Below are positions 50,904 to 63,340 of a stretch of DNA of 64,000 bases, in pieces. The stretch's first letter is position 1; each line of letters begins with the position of its first letter. Where the stretch lies: positions 1,040,085 through 1,104,084 of the forward strand of contig VXAU01002231.1 of NCBI GenBank assembly GCA_013399695.1, written 5' to 3'. Made by a program: the position numbers and the translations under genes. Origin of the DNA: Formicarius rufipectus. Taxonomy: Eukaryota; Chordata; Aves; Passeriformes; Formicariidae. Below the pieces are notes generated by a model. It saw nothing but the letters and a program-made list of their open reading frames with translations, did no database searches and was not told where the DNA came from.

Positions 50904-53660
50904 TTGCTTTGAGAGTGTCATCTGACTTTCCAGTATGGTGGCTGTGTCTTCTGGTTGCTATTTTGAAGGCTGAGGGAAGACCTGGGTGGTCCACTTCCTT
51001 TGTTCAGTGATAGGGGGTGGCTATCAGGTGTCCTGTATTTAACTTGTATGTATGTCTTTTTAGTCAGGGAAAGGCTATACTGTCCACTCCTGCTGTTTCT
51101 GAGACATCTCTCTTCTCCTTTTCTGCTGTGTCTCTGCAGTGGCACTCTGCTAGTTCCAGGTTGTTCTCCCTGCTCCACTTCTTGCATGAGCAGTAGTCCC
51201 CAAGATAACTTTTCTGTCTTTATAGCTTTTCTAATTCTGACACCTAAAGGTTTTGCTTCTGGAAAATTTGCTTATTTGTAAACCCATACCTCTCACTCCT
51301 TCAGTTATACCATACTGAGGATGGTTTTCAGTGGTGATAGGTGACCTCACAAGCCTACCAAGCAAATGTCTGCCGTTAGCACCTGAGAGATTCATAAAAA
51401 CCTCTGCTCTGTGTCTGAATACCAAATTCTTTCTGCAAAGGTGACAAGAAAGTAGCATCCTTTTAGATAACAATGACATGGTTTTCAGAATTATTTTTCT
51501 TCCCTGTCTGATCATGTCCTTTAATATCACTGACTTGAGAAGGTGAATATTAAAATAACCCCATTCCTAAATATATTCACAGTAAATATTAATTCAAAAG
51601 GACTCTACACACTACACTGAAATCAACCCACTCTGTGCAAAACTTATTTATTTCTTACTTCCATGGTCTTGTTTCCACGTATTGCATTGCTTTTGCGCAT
51701 TTTCAGGCTCTATCTGACATTTCAGAGCTCTCCTCCATTAATTGAAGGAATTACAGACTTCCTTTGCAAAGTGACACATAACCTAAATTATTTCTGTGAT
51801 GATCTAAATCTTGCACACAGCATATACGAGTTCTCCCTTGAAGTAGAAAAGTGCAAGAAGGTTGGAATATATAAACTGGATGCAGGTATTGATTGTAGCT
51901 GTTAATGTGTATTGGAAATAAGAGCATTTTCCTATCTTTCAAACAAAATTTTGTTCTTATTTTGAATAGTTCCTGCATGTAGAGTTAATGTGAAGGTGAA
52001 AGAGTTTAGACTGAGTCTTAATCCTGTCTGTACCTTCCTGTCTTGTTATATCTTCCTGTTGTATGAAGCTCAGAAATACTGTTGAGATTGTTTATCAATC
52101 ATACTATGGGAAGATAAACCTGTTCATATTAGGAATATCTGAACTCATAACCTCAAGGCTTCCCCAATCTCTAATGCCAGTTTGCTCTTCCATTTACTCT
52201 GATTTCATGTTCATCTATAATACACAGTCAGTGTTAGTGAATCTTAATAATGGGTTAATTCATCTAGATCATCTTCACTGTGGTAGTGAAAGGGGAGTGC
52301 ACCACTGCCATAATTAACCTGCTACAGAACTGAATTGAGCAGACTTTGCAAGATAAAGCTGAAAACGGCATCACAGTTTGGTGTTAGGCTGTGTATAAAC
52401 AGTGTACATACAAACAGATAAAAACCCCAGAAGTGTTGTATAAGGCAGAGAGAGTCTACCATACACTGTAAGGGTGTGGTGGGTGGATAGCATTCATTAA
52501 TGTAATTATTCACAATCTATGTACCATTATGTGATATGTTTGAAAGAGGTGGCTGAATCTATTTTTAAACTATTCATTTATTATAAAGATCAGAAGATCG
52601 TATTTATGGGGTCACAAGTACTTTGTTACCCAGGAGAGTGACACTGAAGCAATACATTTTAATAAGGTCTAGTAGATTGGCAATATATGTACCTTTCATT
52701 CTAGTGAGTAGATCCAGCCCTTAGATGAGAACACATGACATTTATAGAGATGTATCAGTGTTCTTATTGCCTCAAAAGTCTTACACTGTGCTTTGTATAG
52801 GGTAGATTTTGAGAATGCTTAGAAACATGATAACTGTAGCTACTTGTTTATGAAACATTTCCTCAAGGAGACAGGATGTTTCAGAGGGTTTATCTGAGTA
52901 TCCTTAAGATAGTGGCTTTAATCCATAAAACTCTCAGTTATTTGGACCCTGCTTTCTACCTGAAACTTCTACAAAATTAAGAGTTTAAACAGCTGGCATT
53001 AAATACATCGTGATTAAAAAAGGTAGTTCCTCTTATCAGAAAGCTTCCTCTAAGTGGAGGCAGACTCTGCTTCTTCACTATCTCCTGGACACCTGTTTTG
53101 CCTATAAGTGTGTTATTTTGATATTCTTCTCAGAATGCTGAATGTGTCCCTACCCTATCTTTCACATTCTTTGAGAGACAATAATCATATAATGTAACTG
53201 TGTGAGGGCCATTGTGGATTTTTTATTGTTGATAGTGAACATTATTATGTGCCCTGAGAGTAGTCAATTTTATGTGGCATGTATTGTAGATTGATATTTT
53301 GTCTGTTTAAAACATTTTTTGAAGGGCCTAGAGCCAGGGTTAGGTGCTTAAGTTGAAACTTCAAATAAATAAAGACATTAAATAAATAATTCAAGCAGGC
53401 AGTTTCAGATAATAAAGAGAGCTGGCTCCTAGGTAGAAAGCACTGTAAGACTTAAAACAATGGAATCTTTAATAAAGAAGATGACATAAAAGGCCCAAAG
53501 AATTTCTTATCTGCTAATAAAATAAACCAAACACCCAAAGTAACAGAACTTATACGTCGTGAATTAGAAGCTTCATTATATATGGTATAAAGCTAAATAC
53601 TAAGGAGCATTTTATTTACCTCTAATTTCTATTTAATAGCCACTGCACTTGTCATTGCAG
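50904..53660. other. No feature seen upstream of exon 2 except its splice acceptor
   Basis: Ordinary intronic sequence ending in the acceptor tract TTGTCATTGCAG. A TTTAATAG just upstream (about 53632-53639) would be a weaker competing AG. Confidence 0.6.
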
Positions 53661-53809
53661 GTATGGTTACAAAAGTATGGCTACCTTCCACCAACTGACC
53701 CCCGAATGTCGGTGTTGCGCTCTGCAGAAACCATGCAATCAGCTATAGCTGCAATGCAGCAGTTCTATGGCATTAATATGACAGGAAAAGTGGACAGGAA
53801 CACAATTGA
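53661..53809 (+). CDS. MMP16: MMP16 (MT3-MMP) exon 2, propeptide start
   Basis: This exon encodes 49 full residues plus two bases of a split codon. The reading starts VWLQKYGYLPPTDPR and ends GKVDRNTI followed by GA. It belongs to the propeptide (peptidoglycan-binding-like) domain of a membrane-type matrix metalloproteinase, a zinc endopeptidase at the cell surface that cleaves matrix proteins and activates other proMMPs. The LQKYGYLPP stretch is typical of MMP prodomains, and the match to vertebrate MMP16 as I remember it is nearly complete. An NMT sequon lies near the end. The exon is preceded by a pyrimidine-containing tract ending TTGCAG and followed by a strong GTAAGT donor at 53810. The frame is open only between these sites, and the final GA joins the C of the next exon to make Asp. 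Exon 1 was not found in the window. MMP24 or MMP15 are the alternatives but match less well in my memory. Confidence 0.95.
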
Positions 53810-54499
53810 GTAAGTAACCAGTACTGAACTGCTCTTGACTTTTCTGTTTCAAGCAGGGTAAAGTAGAACTGGGTAACCTTTTTAATACCTGTAGCAGTGT
53901 AACTGGGATATCCAGATAGTGTTGCAACTTCACATGGGTAGTTGAATTGTTTCTCTCTCCTTGACTTTTTATTTTCTTCATCTTCTGTATTTTACAGTAG
54001 CAGGTAGTCACTTACCTAAGTGCTGTCTGACTTTGGGCACATGATTGTAAAGATGTTACACGTTGCCTAAAGAAAGGGCCAAAAGGTTATCAATGTGGAA
54101 TTGGAGAAACCTATTTGAAACTGGTAGGAATTCATGAACCATTTCACAATTGAAGTCATCTTTTCTTACTAGAAAATCTGTAGCATAAATTTCTTTATTC
54201 TCTTAAAAAAAACATAAATAAATTTGGCAGGGCCAAAACTGGCCCAATCGTTTAGTGGTTTCCAGCAACAAATGGCCAAGTGTGGTCATTTTAACATGGA
54301 GTAGAATTGAATTATCTTTACTTCAGAAGTTCTGGCTGGCTGGCAGTGTCTGACTTTAGTGATAGAATGGAGACAGAGACACTTTGTGAAAGCTATTAAA
54401 GGATGCTTTCAAACAACTCTATACTATGCCAAATTTTTTTAAAAAAAAAGAATATTAGTGCACAATTAAGAAAATGTATCTGGGATTAAAACAGCAGGA

Positions 54500-55012
54500 C
54501 TAGAGCAATGATTGTCTATCTGTACTTTGCACTGGTGAAGTTGCACCTCAAATCCTGGAGGGCCTCAACTGGAGGAATCATACTGAGTTTCTGAAGGGGC
54601 AAGAAAAGCTGGGGAAGGGTCTGCAGCACCGGTTTTATGTGACGTGGCTGTGAGAATTGGAGTTGTTTAACTTGGAAAAAAGGAGTCTCATGGGAGACCT
54701 TACTACTCAACACCTACCTGGAGGGAGATTGTAGCGAGGTGGGATCAGTCTCTTCTCTCAGGTAACAAGTGTCAGGGCAAAAAGAAATGCCCTCAAGTTG
54801 CACCAGAGGAATTTTAGATTGGGTATTAGGAAAAAATTCTTCACCAAAAGGGTTGTCAAACATTGGAACAGTCTGACCAGGGAAGTCTAAATGTGGTAGT
54901 TAGGGTCATGGTTTTGTGGTAAATTTGGCAGTGCCTTGCTAACAGTTAGAATCAATTATCTTAGAGGTTTTTTCCAACCTAAACTATTCTATGATTCTCT
55001 GCTTCTGTGATT
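54500..55012 (+). mobile_element. CR1 LINE, 3' fragment of about 510 bp
   Basis: The order of blocks is that of CR1: CTGGAGGGCCTCAACTGG, the GGAAGGGTCTGCAGCA block, TTGTTTAACTTGGAAAAAAG, GATTGGGTATTAGGAAAAAA, AACATTGGAACAGTCTGACC and the terminal CTATTCTATGATTCTCTG. It is inserted about 690 bp downstream of exon 2 in intron 2. Confidence 0.92.
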
Positions 55013-58000
55013 TGAAATGCTTGGTGGACTTATTTTGGTTAGATTGCAATAAAGATTATCTTGTGGCTTTTTAAAAAGCTACTTTGCTTGAAAACCAATA
55101 ACTAAATAGTACTGTCACTATATATCCAACATTTATTTCATTGAAATATTTTTCTACTACTCTAAGATGCTTATCTGGGGCATGGTGGGAGTGAGGGTGG
55201 GCGGGAAGGAAATCCTCTCTCAATTCCTATTTACCATCCCCCAACCAGATGTGTCATCTTTTGTTATCCTATTACGGTCGAGTAGCTGAAATTAATGATT
55301 TTTCTATCATTTAAAGTTTAGGGAAAAGACTACACAAAATGCTGGCAGGATTGGAAAAATCATTTTATTCCACTGACACATATACTATTGCATTGAAAAG
55401 CAATAGAACAAAGCAGATTCTGTGGCCACCCTAAGGGGGGGGTGAGTTGGTCACACATCCCTCAGTTTAGGAATTTAAAGTATCTTAGAACATTCAGTGC
55501 AATAGCAACAAACACCTTGTGAGAGAGACATGCTCAAGAGTATGTTTATGGTCCAGTCTGCAGGATGAAGAGACTGAGCTCTTCATGCAGCTTCATTGAC
55601 TGATCTTTGAGGGGAGGGTGCTGCTCTACTGGTCGCTAGTATCCTTTTAAAGACACACTAATAGCAGCTTTCACTGAAGTATTTCACTGGAAATAAAATA
55701 ATCTGTTTACAGTTGTACACAGAAGGCAGGAAGTGGTAACCTGAGGAAAAGTGGGGGCCATCTCTTAGCTTAGAGTATCAGCTAGAGAACTGTAAACCCC
55801 CAATCCAACCCAAATCCTTAATTTCAAATGGAAGTTGTTTATGTTTGCTAATTAGGCTTTTTGACCAACAAGGTTATCTTCACTTCTTTTGCTACGTAAG
55901 AGATGAAAAAAATCCATCTATGAAGGAGTCCAAAACATTATTTTATAAACTGGTGGCTATGGAGTCTTCCAGACCTTTTGATGCATGATTTTCTTATACA
56001 TAGATAGATATATTAATGCACTGGAATTCCTAGATACATGGAACTCATGCTAGATTAACGATGCATTCACTTACGTATTTAGAGCTGCATTAACCTGAGT
56101 TAAGTTAGGATTAGAATTGTTTCTTAAAGACTTGTCACACTTGAGGAAAAAATAATAAACAAACCAAAAAAACCTCATTTTAAACTAAACTGTGTCTTTG
56201 AGATACCATTAGTTCATATCACTGAGTGTTCTTGGGAGATATTACTGTATAACAAAGAGTAAATATTTTTTCAATTGTTTATTTATGGCATTATTTTGTA
56301 AATGTTAGAAATAATGTTCTCTTTCATCTGTACAGAAAGTATACATGCTCTTGTGGCCAGAAATATGAGACAGTTTAGCATTTGTTTCTCTGGAATTAAT
56401 ATGTTATAATCACTATCAATCCTGTCATTACAAAATATAGAGTAAAGCAGGAACCTCATTAAAAAAATTATTTCTCATCTTATGCATGAAGATTTTCCTC
56501 CTCTTACACACCTTGAGAATAGATTACAAACAGGTATCTTTGTCTTCAGAAGGACCAACAATTAAAAGAAGTTATAGTAGTAACTTGATAGAAACCAACT
56601 TTGGGGATATTTACAAAGAAATAAGGTCCTACATCATCGTCATCAAAATTCTGCTGGAGGGATTTTGCTGCTCTGCAAAAAGATAATACCTCAATTAGTA
56701 TTTTGGTATGCATAAATATGCACAGTATTCATCTTCCTGCTACTGTTCTTCATTCACTTGTTTTTGCTATATTTTTAATTTTTTTTCTCAATAGTCTTGA
56801 AAAGCATGATGCATACTTATTTCTGAGAGTAGACTGAGTGGTAGAAAAATGAGTGGTAGAAAGAGATACCCTTGAGGCATATGAGGGACATTCTGAGTAT
56901 AAGGACCATGACAATGGCAAACACAATGAAAATACTGTCTGATTTTGCATATAGTGCCACAGTATTTTCTGTGGTTCATTTATATATTACCAAAGTCAAT
57001 GATTCATGGAAAATGACATTTCTGAAACTGGGGCCACTGTTGCTATCCTGGTCTTCCATATCCCTAAACCAAACATACTAAGTTGAAAAAGGGGTTGTTG
57101 TCTTTTCTTAAAGCTGTTATATATGTTTATTTGCAAAACTTCTTTTGCAGTTTAAAGGGGTACATTTCAAACTTCTTGGTATACAGATGGAATGGTTGTT
57201 TATAGGATGGTGACTAAATCTGTGTAATAATAACAAAGAATTCATTTTATTCTAATGTCACTCTTTATAAATAAATGGCAAGTATGCTTACTTTAATGCT
57301 TAGAGTTTCTAAATAAGTTTACTTCAAGATTCATACTTTAGGTATTTATGTACATTCTGTGCTGTTTATATATTAACTTTCAGTTGCAGAGAAAGTTCTG
57401 AGCTATTGAAATTGATTCAATGGTTTATTTTCTTAGTAAATGTTTTTGTACAAAAGTATACATAAGGTCTGTACCCTCAATAAATATCCAAATAGAAGGC
57501 TTGAAGAGAAATCATAATCATCAGTGACAGGGCTGAAATATAATATCTTAAATCACTGTTTACTAATAGCAAGTGTCAGTAAAGTCTTGTAATAGCAGGC
57601 TACAGGAGGGAAAAAAAAAAAAAAAGAGGATTAGAAAACATACCTATCTCTCCTCACTAAGAGTTTAATTCAGTAGTTTTCTTAAATAAATATATATAGT
57701 AGTTAAGTTGGAATAAGTCAAGTTAAACTCTCCCTTTTATTTTGCTTTTTTTTTTGCTATCCGTCTGCCAAAAATAACCCCCAAAACTGAACAACAACAA
57801 AACCATTGTGTAACCTAAGCATCAATTTCGATTAGGTATAAACAAGGTGGGGCATTTAACCAAAGGTAGGCTTTTTAATGTTTTGATTCGTGAAGGCTTA
57901 AGAATATCATGGCAGAAAGAGATTTCACCTCAAACACAAAGAAAAAAGAACAAAATGTGGTTAGGCAACTGGCTTGAGGTAGAAGTTCAGTTTCATCTCT

Positions 58001-60537
58001 TGCTGTACTGAAAGCATCACAGTTTTGCTGTATATTTTTCTTTTAATCTTTCTAGATTTGCTGTGAGTCTAAAACATTGAAATTTCCCTGACAGATATAG
58101 CTCCTCACGATTCAAACTAATGGAGCTAAAACAGGAGTTTGATGTGACATATTGTACAGATAGAGAGCATTAGTCACAATTAAGCCTCTTATTGAGTACT
58201 GATAAAATATTTATTTTGAGGGGCTGCTGCATAGAAGATTTCTACAAGTTCAGAAACAAACAGATGAAAGTGAGACAAAGTCTTTGCCTGTATGCACCTT
58301 TTTAAAATGAAACACACTTGAAAACATTTAAAAAAATATTTAAAAAAATTTCAAAAAAAATGGACTCCAACAAGCAATCAAGAACATGGAAGACATGTAT
58401 CATATTATGTTGAAAGAAACTGTACTTAGAAGAAAATAGAAATCAATATTTTATTTGCCAGTCCCCATTGATGGAAAACCATATTATGCACTGTGTGCCA
58501 AATGTCATGAGGATTAGTGATTACTACTGAGAGCAGTCTTCCTCCCAGCTAATGTGAGAAGAATTAGTGTTTAAAAATTATTTTAACATATTCAAAAATA
58601 AAAGGTAAATTTATGTACCTGAAATTGTTAGCATTTTGCCTCATGCAATAGTTTGTTTAAAATCTTAACTGCTAAACTTAGCTCAGCTAAGATCTAAGTG
58701 ATAGGTTTGGTGATGGTCCGACTCTTCAGTTGCAAATTGCATCTCTCCTTAAATTTTACATAAAGGTAATTTCCTAAAAGATAGCAAACCCCTTGTGCAA
58801 TGACTTCCATTTGATTTATGTTTGGATTTATACTGTGTGAACTACCGTCTCAGACCTCGTGTAAAAACAGTAAGAATATTAGTGGGCCAGACAGCGTGGC
58901 AACTTGGAACATCCTCTGCCTGTCCAAACCAATAAGGATACAAGAATAACGTTCATAATAGGTGTATACTACTTCAAAATCAATGCAAGAACAAATTGTG
59001 ACTGAATTTCATAACATGTTATTTTGGGCTGTGTTTTGTTTTGTTAAAAATGGCTTGTCAGTACTTCTAGCAAGATAATACAAGGTTGACTTTTGAATGT
59101 ATGTTACTGTTCTTGCTTTTTGGTGTTAATTCTTAAGTGTAAAAAAATTTCTGTTGATATTATTTTCTGTAAGATTATTGAATCTTTTGACATAACTGGA
59201 GAGATTATTTCAATAATAGCTTTGAAGATTAATTTTTAAAATCACAACTTGGAATATTCACTCTTATCTGCCCCTTCTTGCCAGTGAGAAACCCTGTTAT
59301 TAAAGTAGGTCTCCAGTTAGACTAAATAATATAAACTTTGTTTTTGGGGGAAGGCCTAGTTTAATGGCTTTAAAGTCATTGCCCTTGAAATGATACAACG
59401 ATAAATGATAATATTGCGTATTATATACAATATCTTTGTACAGTGTTTCTAACGAAATATAATAGTTATTTGATTTTGCTTTATTCCTCTTGCTCTTGAT
59501 GTAGTGATATCACCGTAAGGTGAGAACACTGATCTTTTGTTGTATTTATGTCTTTTTCTGCAATGTGTGTGTGTGCAGTTTCAACAGCAAAATTTATATA
59601 TACCCTGCCGTTAAAATGCTGCATACTGATCTAACATGCACTGTGAAAAAGTATTACTGACAATGTGTCTGAAAGTTTTTAAAGGTCTGAGCCAATTTTA
59701 ATCTCATTTGCTGAAGTGTAAATATATCATTTTACTAAGAATATATCTGCCCTTTGGTCTGTAACTGAGGTCTACTTCTTTCCTTCATTTTCTTTCATTA
59801 TTAGAGCAAATTAAACTTTTCAATTATGTATCATCCCAAAAATCCTTAATTTCTACTTTGCTGAACTGTTGCTTCATTTGAAAAACCAGGTGAACCTGAA
59901 GTAAAGTTGCAGGGGGTTTCAGCAAATACTTCTGGTGTAAAGCTTCACAGTACTGGCTTTGCAGCCACTAGAGAAAGAGATTGTCTGCTTGCAAACATAA
60001 TCAGCTGGTTTATGTGCCATGTATAACTATTCTGACGAAAAATTAGAGCAAATTATTCCATGCTTCTTCTTTGAAACAGGTAACTATGAAAACTCTGTCT
60101 TCAGTTTAGGCCCTCAAATTCATGAGTTCTGATTTCCACACTTGTACTGCGCAATGGATTTGTCACTCATCAGAAGTTTTGCAGGCACTTCTATAGTCCT
60201 TATCAGTAAGAGTGGGATATGGTGCCATTGTGGTACTATCAGTAGAATTTTGGACTTTCCCACAGGCTTGTGAACTTAACATCTACTTGAGCATTTGAAA
60301 AATAATTTACTATATTTCCAAAGTTACAGTATATATGAAGTGTTACAAGTCTAACTGTACTTTTAAACATTATATACATTTATGAAAAGAAGTGAGATTG
60401 ATTTTGACTGGATTAATTAATCTCTAAAACACACATTCAGTATGCAATATGGTTGTTCTTGTATTAGTGGGTATAAAACTTACAATGCCACGATTTTATT
60501 TTACAAAAACTTATGGTGGGAAAATGGTTTTAAACTG
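55013..60537. other. No feature seen in the middle of intron 2
   Basis: AT-rich intron sequence with an A-run at 57610-57625. No exon-like frame with proper splice sites was noticed. Confidence 0.55.
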
Positions 60538-60788
60538 AAAGAAGGTAGATTTAGATTTTAAACAATGAAGAAATTCTTTACTGTGAGCATGGTGAGGCAC
60601 TGGAACATGTTGCCCAGAAAAGTTGTGAAAGCCACATCCCTCTAAGTGTTCAAGGCCAGGTAAGATGAGGATTTGAGTGAGCAGCCTGGTCTAGTGGAAG
60701 GTGCCCCTCCACATGGTAGGGAGATTAGGTTATCTTTATGGTTCCTTCTAACCCAAACCATTCTATGATTCTGTAATTCTCTGATTCA
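60538..60788 (+). mobile_element. CR1 LINE, 3' fragment of about 250 bp
   Basis: It shows GAGGCACTGGAACATGTTGC, AAGTGTTCAAGGCCAGGTAA, the GCAGCCTGGTCTAGTGGAAG block and the final CCATTCTATGATTCTG octamers. It lies about 1 kb upstream of exon 3. Confidence 0.93.
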
Positions 60789-60812
60789 GTACATTGTGTA
60801 TATGTTTATACT

Positions 60813-60827
60813 CTCTCTCTCTCTCAC
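60813..60827 (+). repeat. Short (CT)n repeat
   Basis: About seven CT units just downstream of the CR1 3' end at 60.79 kb. Confidence 0.9.
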
Positions 60828-61822
60828 CTCCTTTGTACTCCAAATATTCTATTTTTCCTTTGGTCAAAACAAGATAATTTCTTCATTTGGCATGTATTGA
60901 ATGAAGAGTATCTACTGGAAGAGACTAAGGATGGTTTACTCTGCTTATTTTAGAGTTTTTTATTACCTCTCCATGTTTTAAAAGAATCTACATTCTGAGG
61001 TGACATTTCAAAAGACTTTTCTGTCATCTAGTCATATCTACATACAGCTGCTGTGTGTACATTTATTTATGAAACAATGCTGGTTTAATGGTCAGAAATT
61101 AATTTATGGAAGCATGAATATACGGTATGACTACTCTTCTGGTAAATGCAATTGGAAAACTATAGCTTTTACATAAGTAATTATTTGACATGATAGAAAT
61201 ATAGTGCAACAAACTGGAAAAGTAACAGAGTAGGTTTGTCTTTTACTTATGAAGTGAATGAATTCAGTCTTACTTTTTTCCTGATGGTAAATTGCTCTGC
61301 AGCTATCAACTCATATATAATAATAACTTCAGATGAATTTTGTTTAAACTAAATAGTGCCTTATACGACAGTGAGAAACAGTTCCATGATACTGTTGTTC
61401 AACTTATGCTTTTGAATATCTTACTTACAACGTTTGAATGCTGGCTAAGTTTAACTTTTTTTGAAATATTGGAAAACATTGAAATATTGAAGACCACTGT
61501 AAAAATACAGCACTTCTGTGGAAAGTCTGGTGCAGTGACAGTGGTCGTTTTTGTTGTTTGTGATTTAGACCTCTGCAGCTTGATTCTGATAATTAGATAT
61601 TAATGCCCATCATAATAATATTTTGAGTATTAAATATTGCTAAGCAGAATTTGTGAGTTAAATATTCCCACTTGGACCTTACAGTTGCAATGAGATACTT
61701 TGCATTTTGTGGAAAGAGAGTAAGATAGAATGACTTCATAGTATCATAAAGCGAGCAGTGTCAGTGTCTTGAATTAAAGGAAAATAAATTATTAATTTAT
61801 ATGTTATATATGTTTCTTGTAG

Positions 61823-61945
61823 CTGGATGAAGAAGCCTCGATGTGGTGTGCCTGACCAAACAAGAGGTAACTCCAAATTTAATATTCGTCGGAAACGCTA
61901 CGCGTTAACAGGACAGAAATGGCAACACAAACATATCACTTACAG
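61823..61945 (+). CDS. MMP16: MMP16 (MT3-MMP) exon 3, cysteine switch and furin site
   Basis: The exon begins with the last base of the split Asp codon, then reads WMKKPRCGVPDQTRG and continues to HKHITY plus two bases. The PRCGVPD motif (61836-61856) is the MMP cysteine switch: its Cys (61842-61844) binds the catalytic zinc and keeps the proenzyme inactive. RRKR (61887-61898) is the furin-type cleavage site found in membrane-type MMPs, so the mature enzyme should start YALTGQKW at 61899. The following residues open the catalytic domain; the zinc-binding HExxH motif must lie in later exons outside the window. The acceptor is a T-rich tract ending TTGTAG, and the donor at 61946 reads GTACTA after CAG, a weaker consensus than that of exon 2. 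All key residues are present and the frame is intact, so the gene looks functional here. Confidence 0.96.
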
Positions 61946-62959
61946 GTACTAAAGATATTCATATAGGTGTATAAATGTCACTAATGGTGATGACTTTTAA
62001 TGTAAAGTAAAAATAAATTCCTGAATATTTTTCAATACTTTGTGAAGTTTATTATTAATATATGATATAAAAATGCTAGTTTGGATGCTTCTTATGTATG
62101 TGCTACATAAGAACTATGTTATTTTCTTGGATTAAAATTGCATGTATTTAGTAGCTGGTAAATTCTCTGAAGCTTATAGCATCAATTTAACACCCAGTAT
62201 GTCCTTTGAACTCTCAGCAAGTTCTCAGGGAACATTGCTCTGAAGCTAGGATTGCTATAATAAAACTCATATCTCTAATTTAGGTATGTAAAATAGGTTA
62301 TTGGAAAGATTGGTCTTTGCAAAATGTAGGTGCCTGCGGGTCTGTTCTAAGTACAAATTAATTTGATTATAATTTGATGAGTCACTGACCGAACCATTTC
62401 CTGTCTACATTATGATGGGCATAGGGGTGTATGTGGGGCAGTGTATCTGTAAAACTCTTGAGAAATGGTTTGCACAGTGTGCCTACTGTCAAAACTGAAC
62501 TTTAGATGAAAACTTTCAAGATGTACTTGCTAGAGCTCTGTCAACAAAAGAAAGTGTCATATATATAATATAAAATCCATAATTTATCAGCAAACCAAGG
62601 ATTCCAATACAGCCTGTTGGAAAATTTACACAGCTTCATCATGAATTCCTGTAATATCTAATTAGGGGTAAGTTCTGAGGCATAAAGTAGTTTCCAAATT
62701 CTTTAATTGGTGACATTAGTCATGAAGCCGTACAGTCTCTAATGATCATATAGACTGTTCTTCATACAGAAGAAAAGACAGTTTTATTAGTAACACCATG
62801 TCAATACTATGGCTTATGACTAAATTGAAGAATTCTATTTTAAGACATTACACACTGATATAATATCAAGCAATAGAGCACTGACTGCCTTGATATGTTG
62901 CATTGGCTGGAGTCTTTTGTTATTATTGTAATGCATAGTTGGTTAGACTAAGAATGTCC

Positions 62960-63330
62960 ACCTGCAGCATTTTACATTTATCTGCATTTTAGATTTTAAC
63001 TGTAGTTTGTGCACACTTCTGAGGAAGTATGCATGATCATCTACTATTATTTATGGTTTTCTATCATTTTGATTTTTGCAGAATCTGATTTTATATTTCA
63101 TTACAGAATTTTTTACAACAGTCTAAATCCTACCACATTTATCTTCTGTACTGTCACCTAGGGCATTAATCAAAATAACAAGCAAAGGTGCCCAGTGTTA
63201 CACTAAGTGGCAACCATCTAGAAATCTTTCTCATTTTGAAGAATTTATAGCAGTTCTTTACCTCCTGCCTTCCCTCTTCTAAAATGTTCATTCTCTCACT
63301 TTGAAAGGGTCTCCAGTCAACCAAATTTTT
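62960..63330 (-). mobile_element. Possible old CR1 fragment (5' region, reverse)
   Basis: The stretch with CATTTACATTTATCTGCATTTTAG-like sequence, then GGGCATTAATCAAAATAACA and a GGTGCCCAGTG block, resembles from memory the reverse strand of the upstream region of amniote CR1 elements. Similarity is weak and interrupted. It needs a repeat-library search. Confidence 0.35.
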
Positions 63331-63339
63331 AAAGTCAAT

Positions 63340-63340
63340 N
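63340..63340. other. Single N in intron 3
   Basis: One ambiguous base. Unlike 39420, I see no duplicated sequence on its two sides. Confidence 0.95.

Larger units (their letters stand above)
1..53660 (+). other. MMP16: Probable distal part of MMP16 intron 1
   Basis: Everything upstream of exon 2 lacks convincing coding sequence and ends in a proper splice acceptor at 53660. I looked for the MMP16 first exon (start codon, signal peptide, mature N terminus up to the VWLQKYG junction) in the translations and did not see it. I therefore infer that this whole stretch is intron, transcribed on the + strand. Very long first introns are usual for this gene in vertebrates. An unannotated non-coding transcript inside it cannot be excluded from sequence alone. 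Confidence 0.7.
53810..61822 (+). other. MMP16: MMP16 intron 2
   Basis: This 8,013-bp intron runs from GTAAGT at 53810 to TTGTAG at 61822. It splits a codon (GA before, C after), so it is phase 2. It contains two CR1 3' ends on the + strand (near 54.5 and 60.5 kb). I see no exon-like sequence between exons 2 and 3, which join directly in frame. Confidence 0.93.

Noticed and set aside
50692..50925. Overlapping Lys/Asn/Pro-rich and Phe/Val/Cys-rich open frames on the two strands
   Set aside because: They are produced by the A/C-only tract, which cannot contain stop codons in most frames. No real protein signal.
1..53660. MMP16 exon 1 inside the window
   Set aside because: I looked for the signal peptide and the residues just before the VWLQKYG junction in the + strand translations and found nothing matching with a donor site, so it is placed outside the window.
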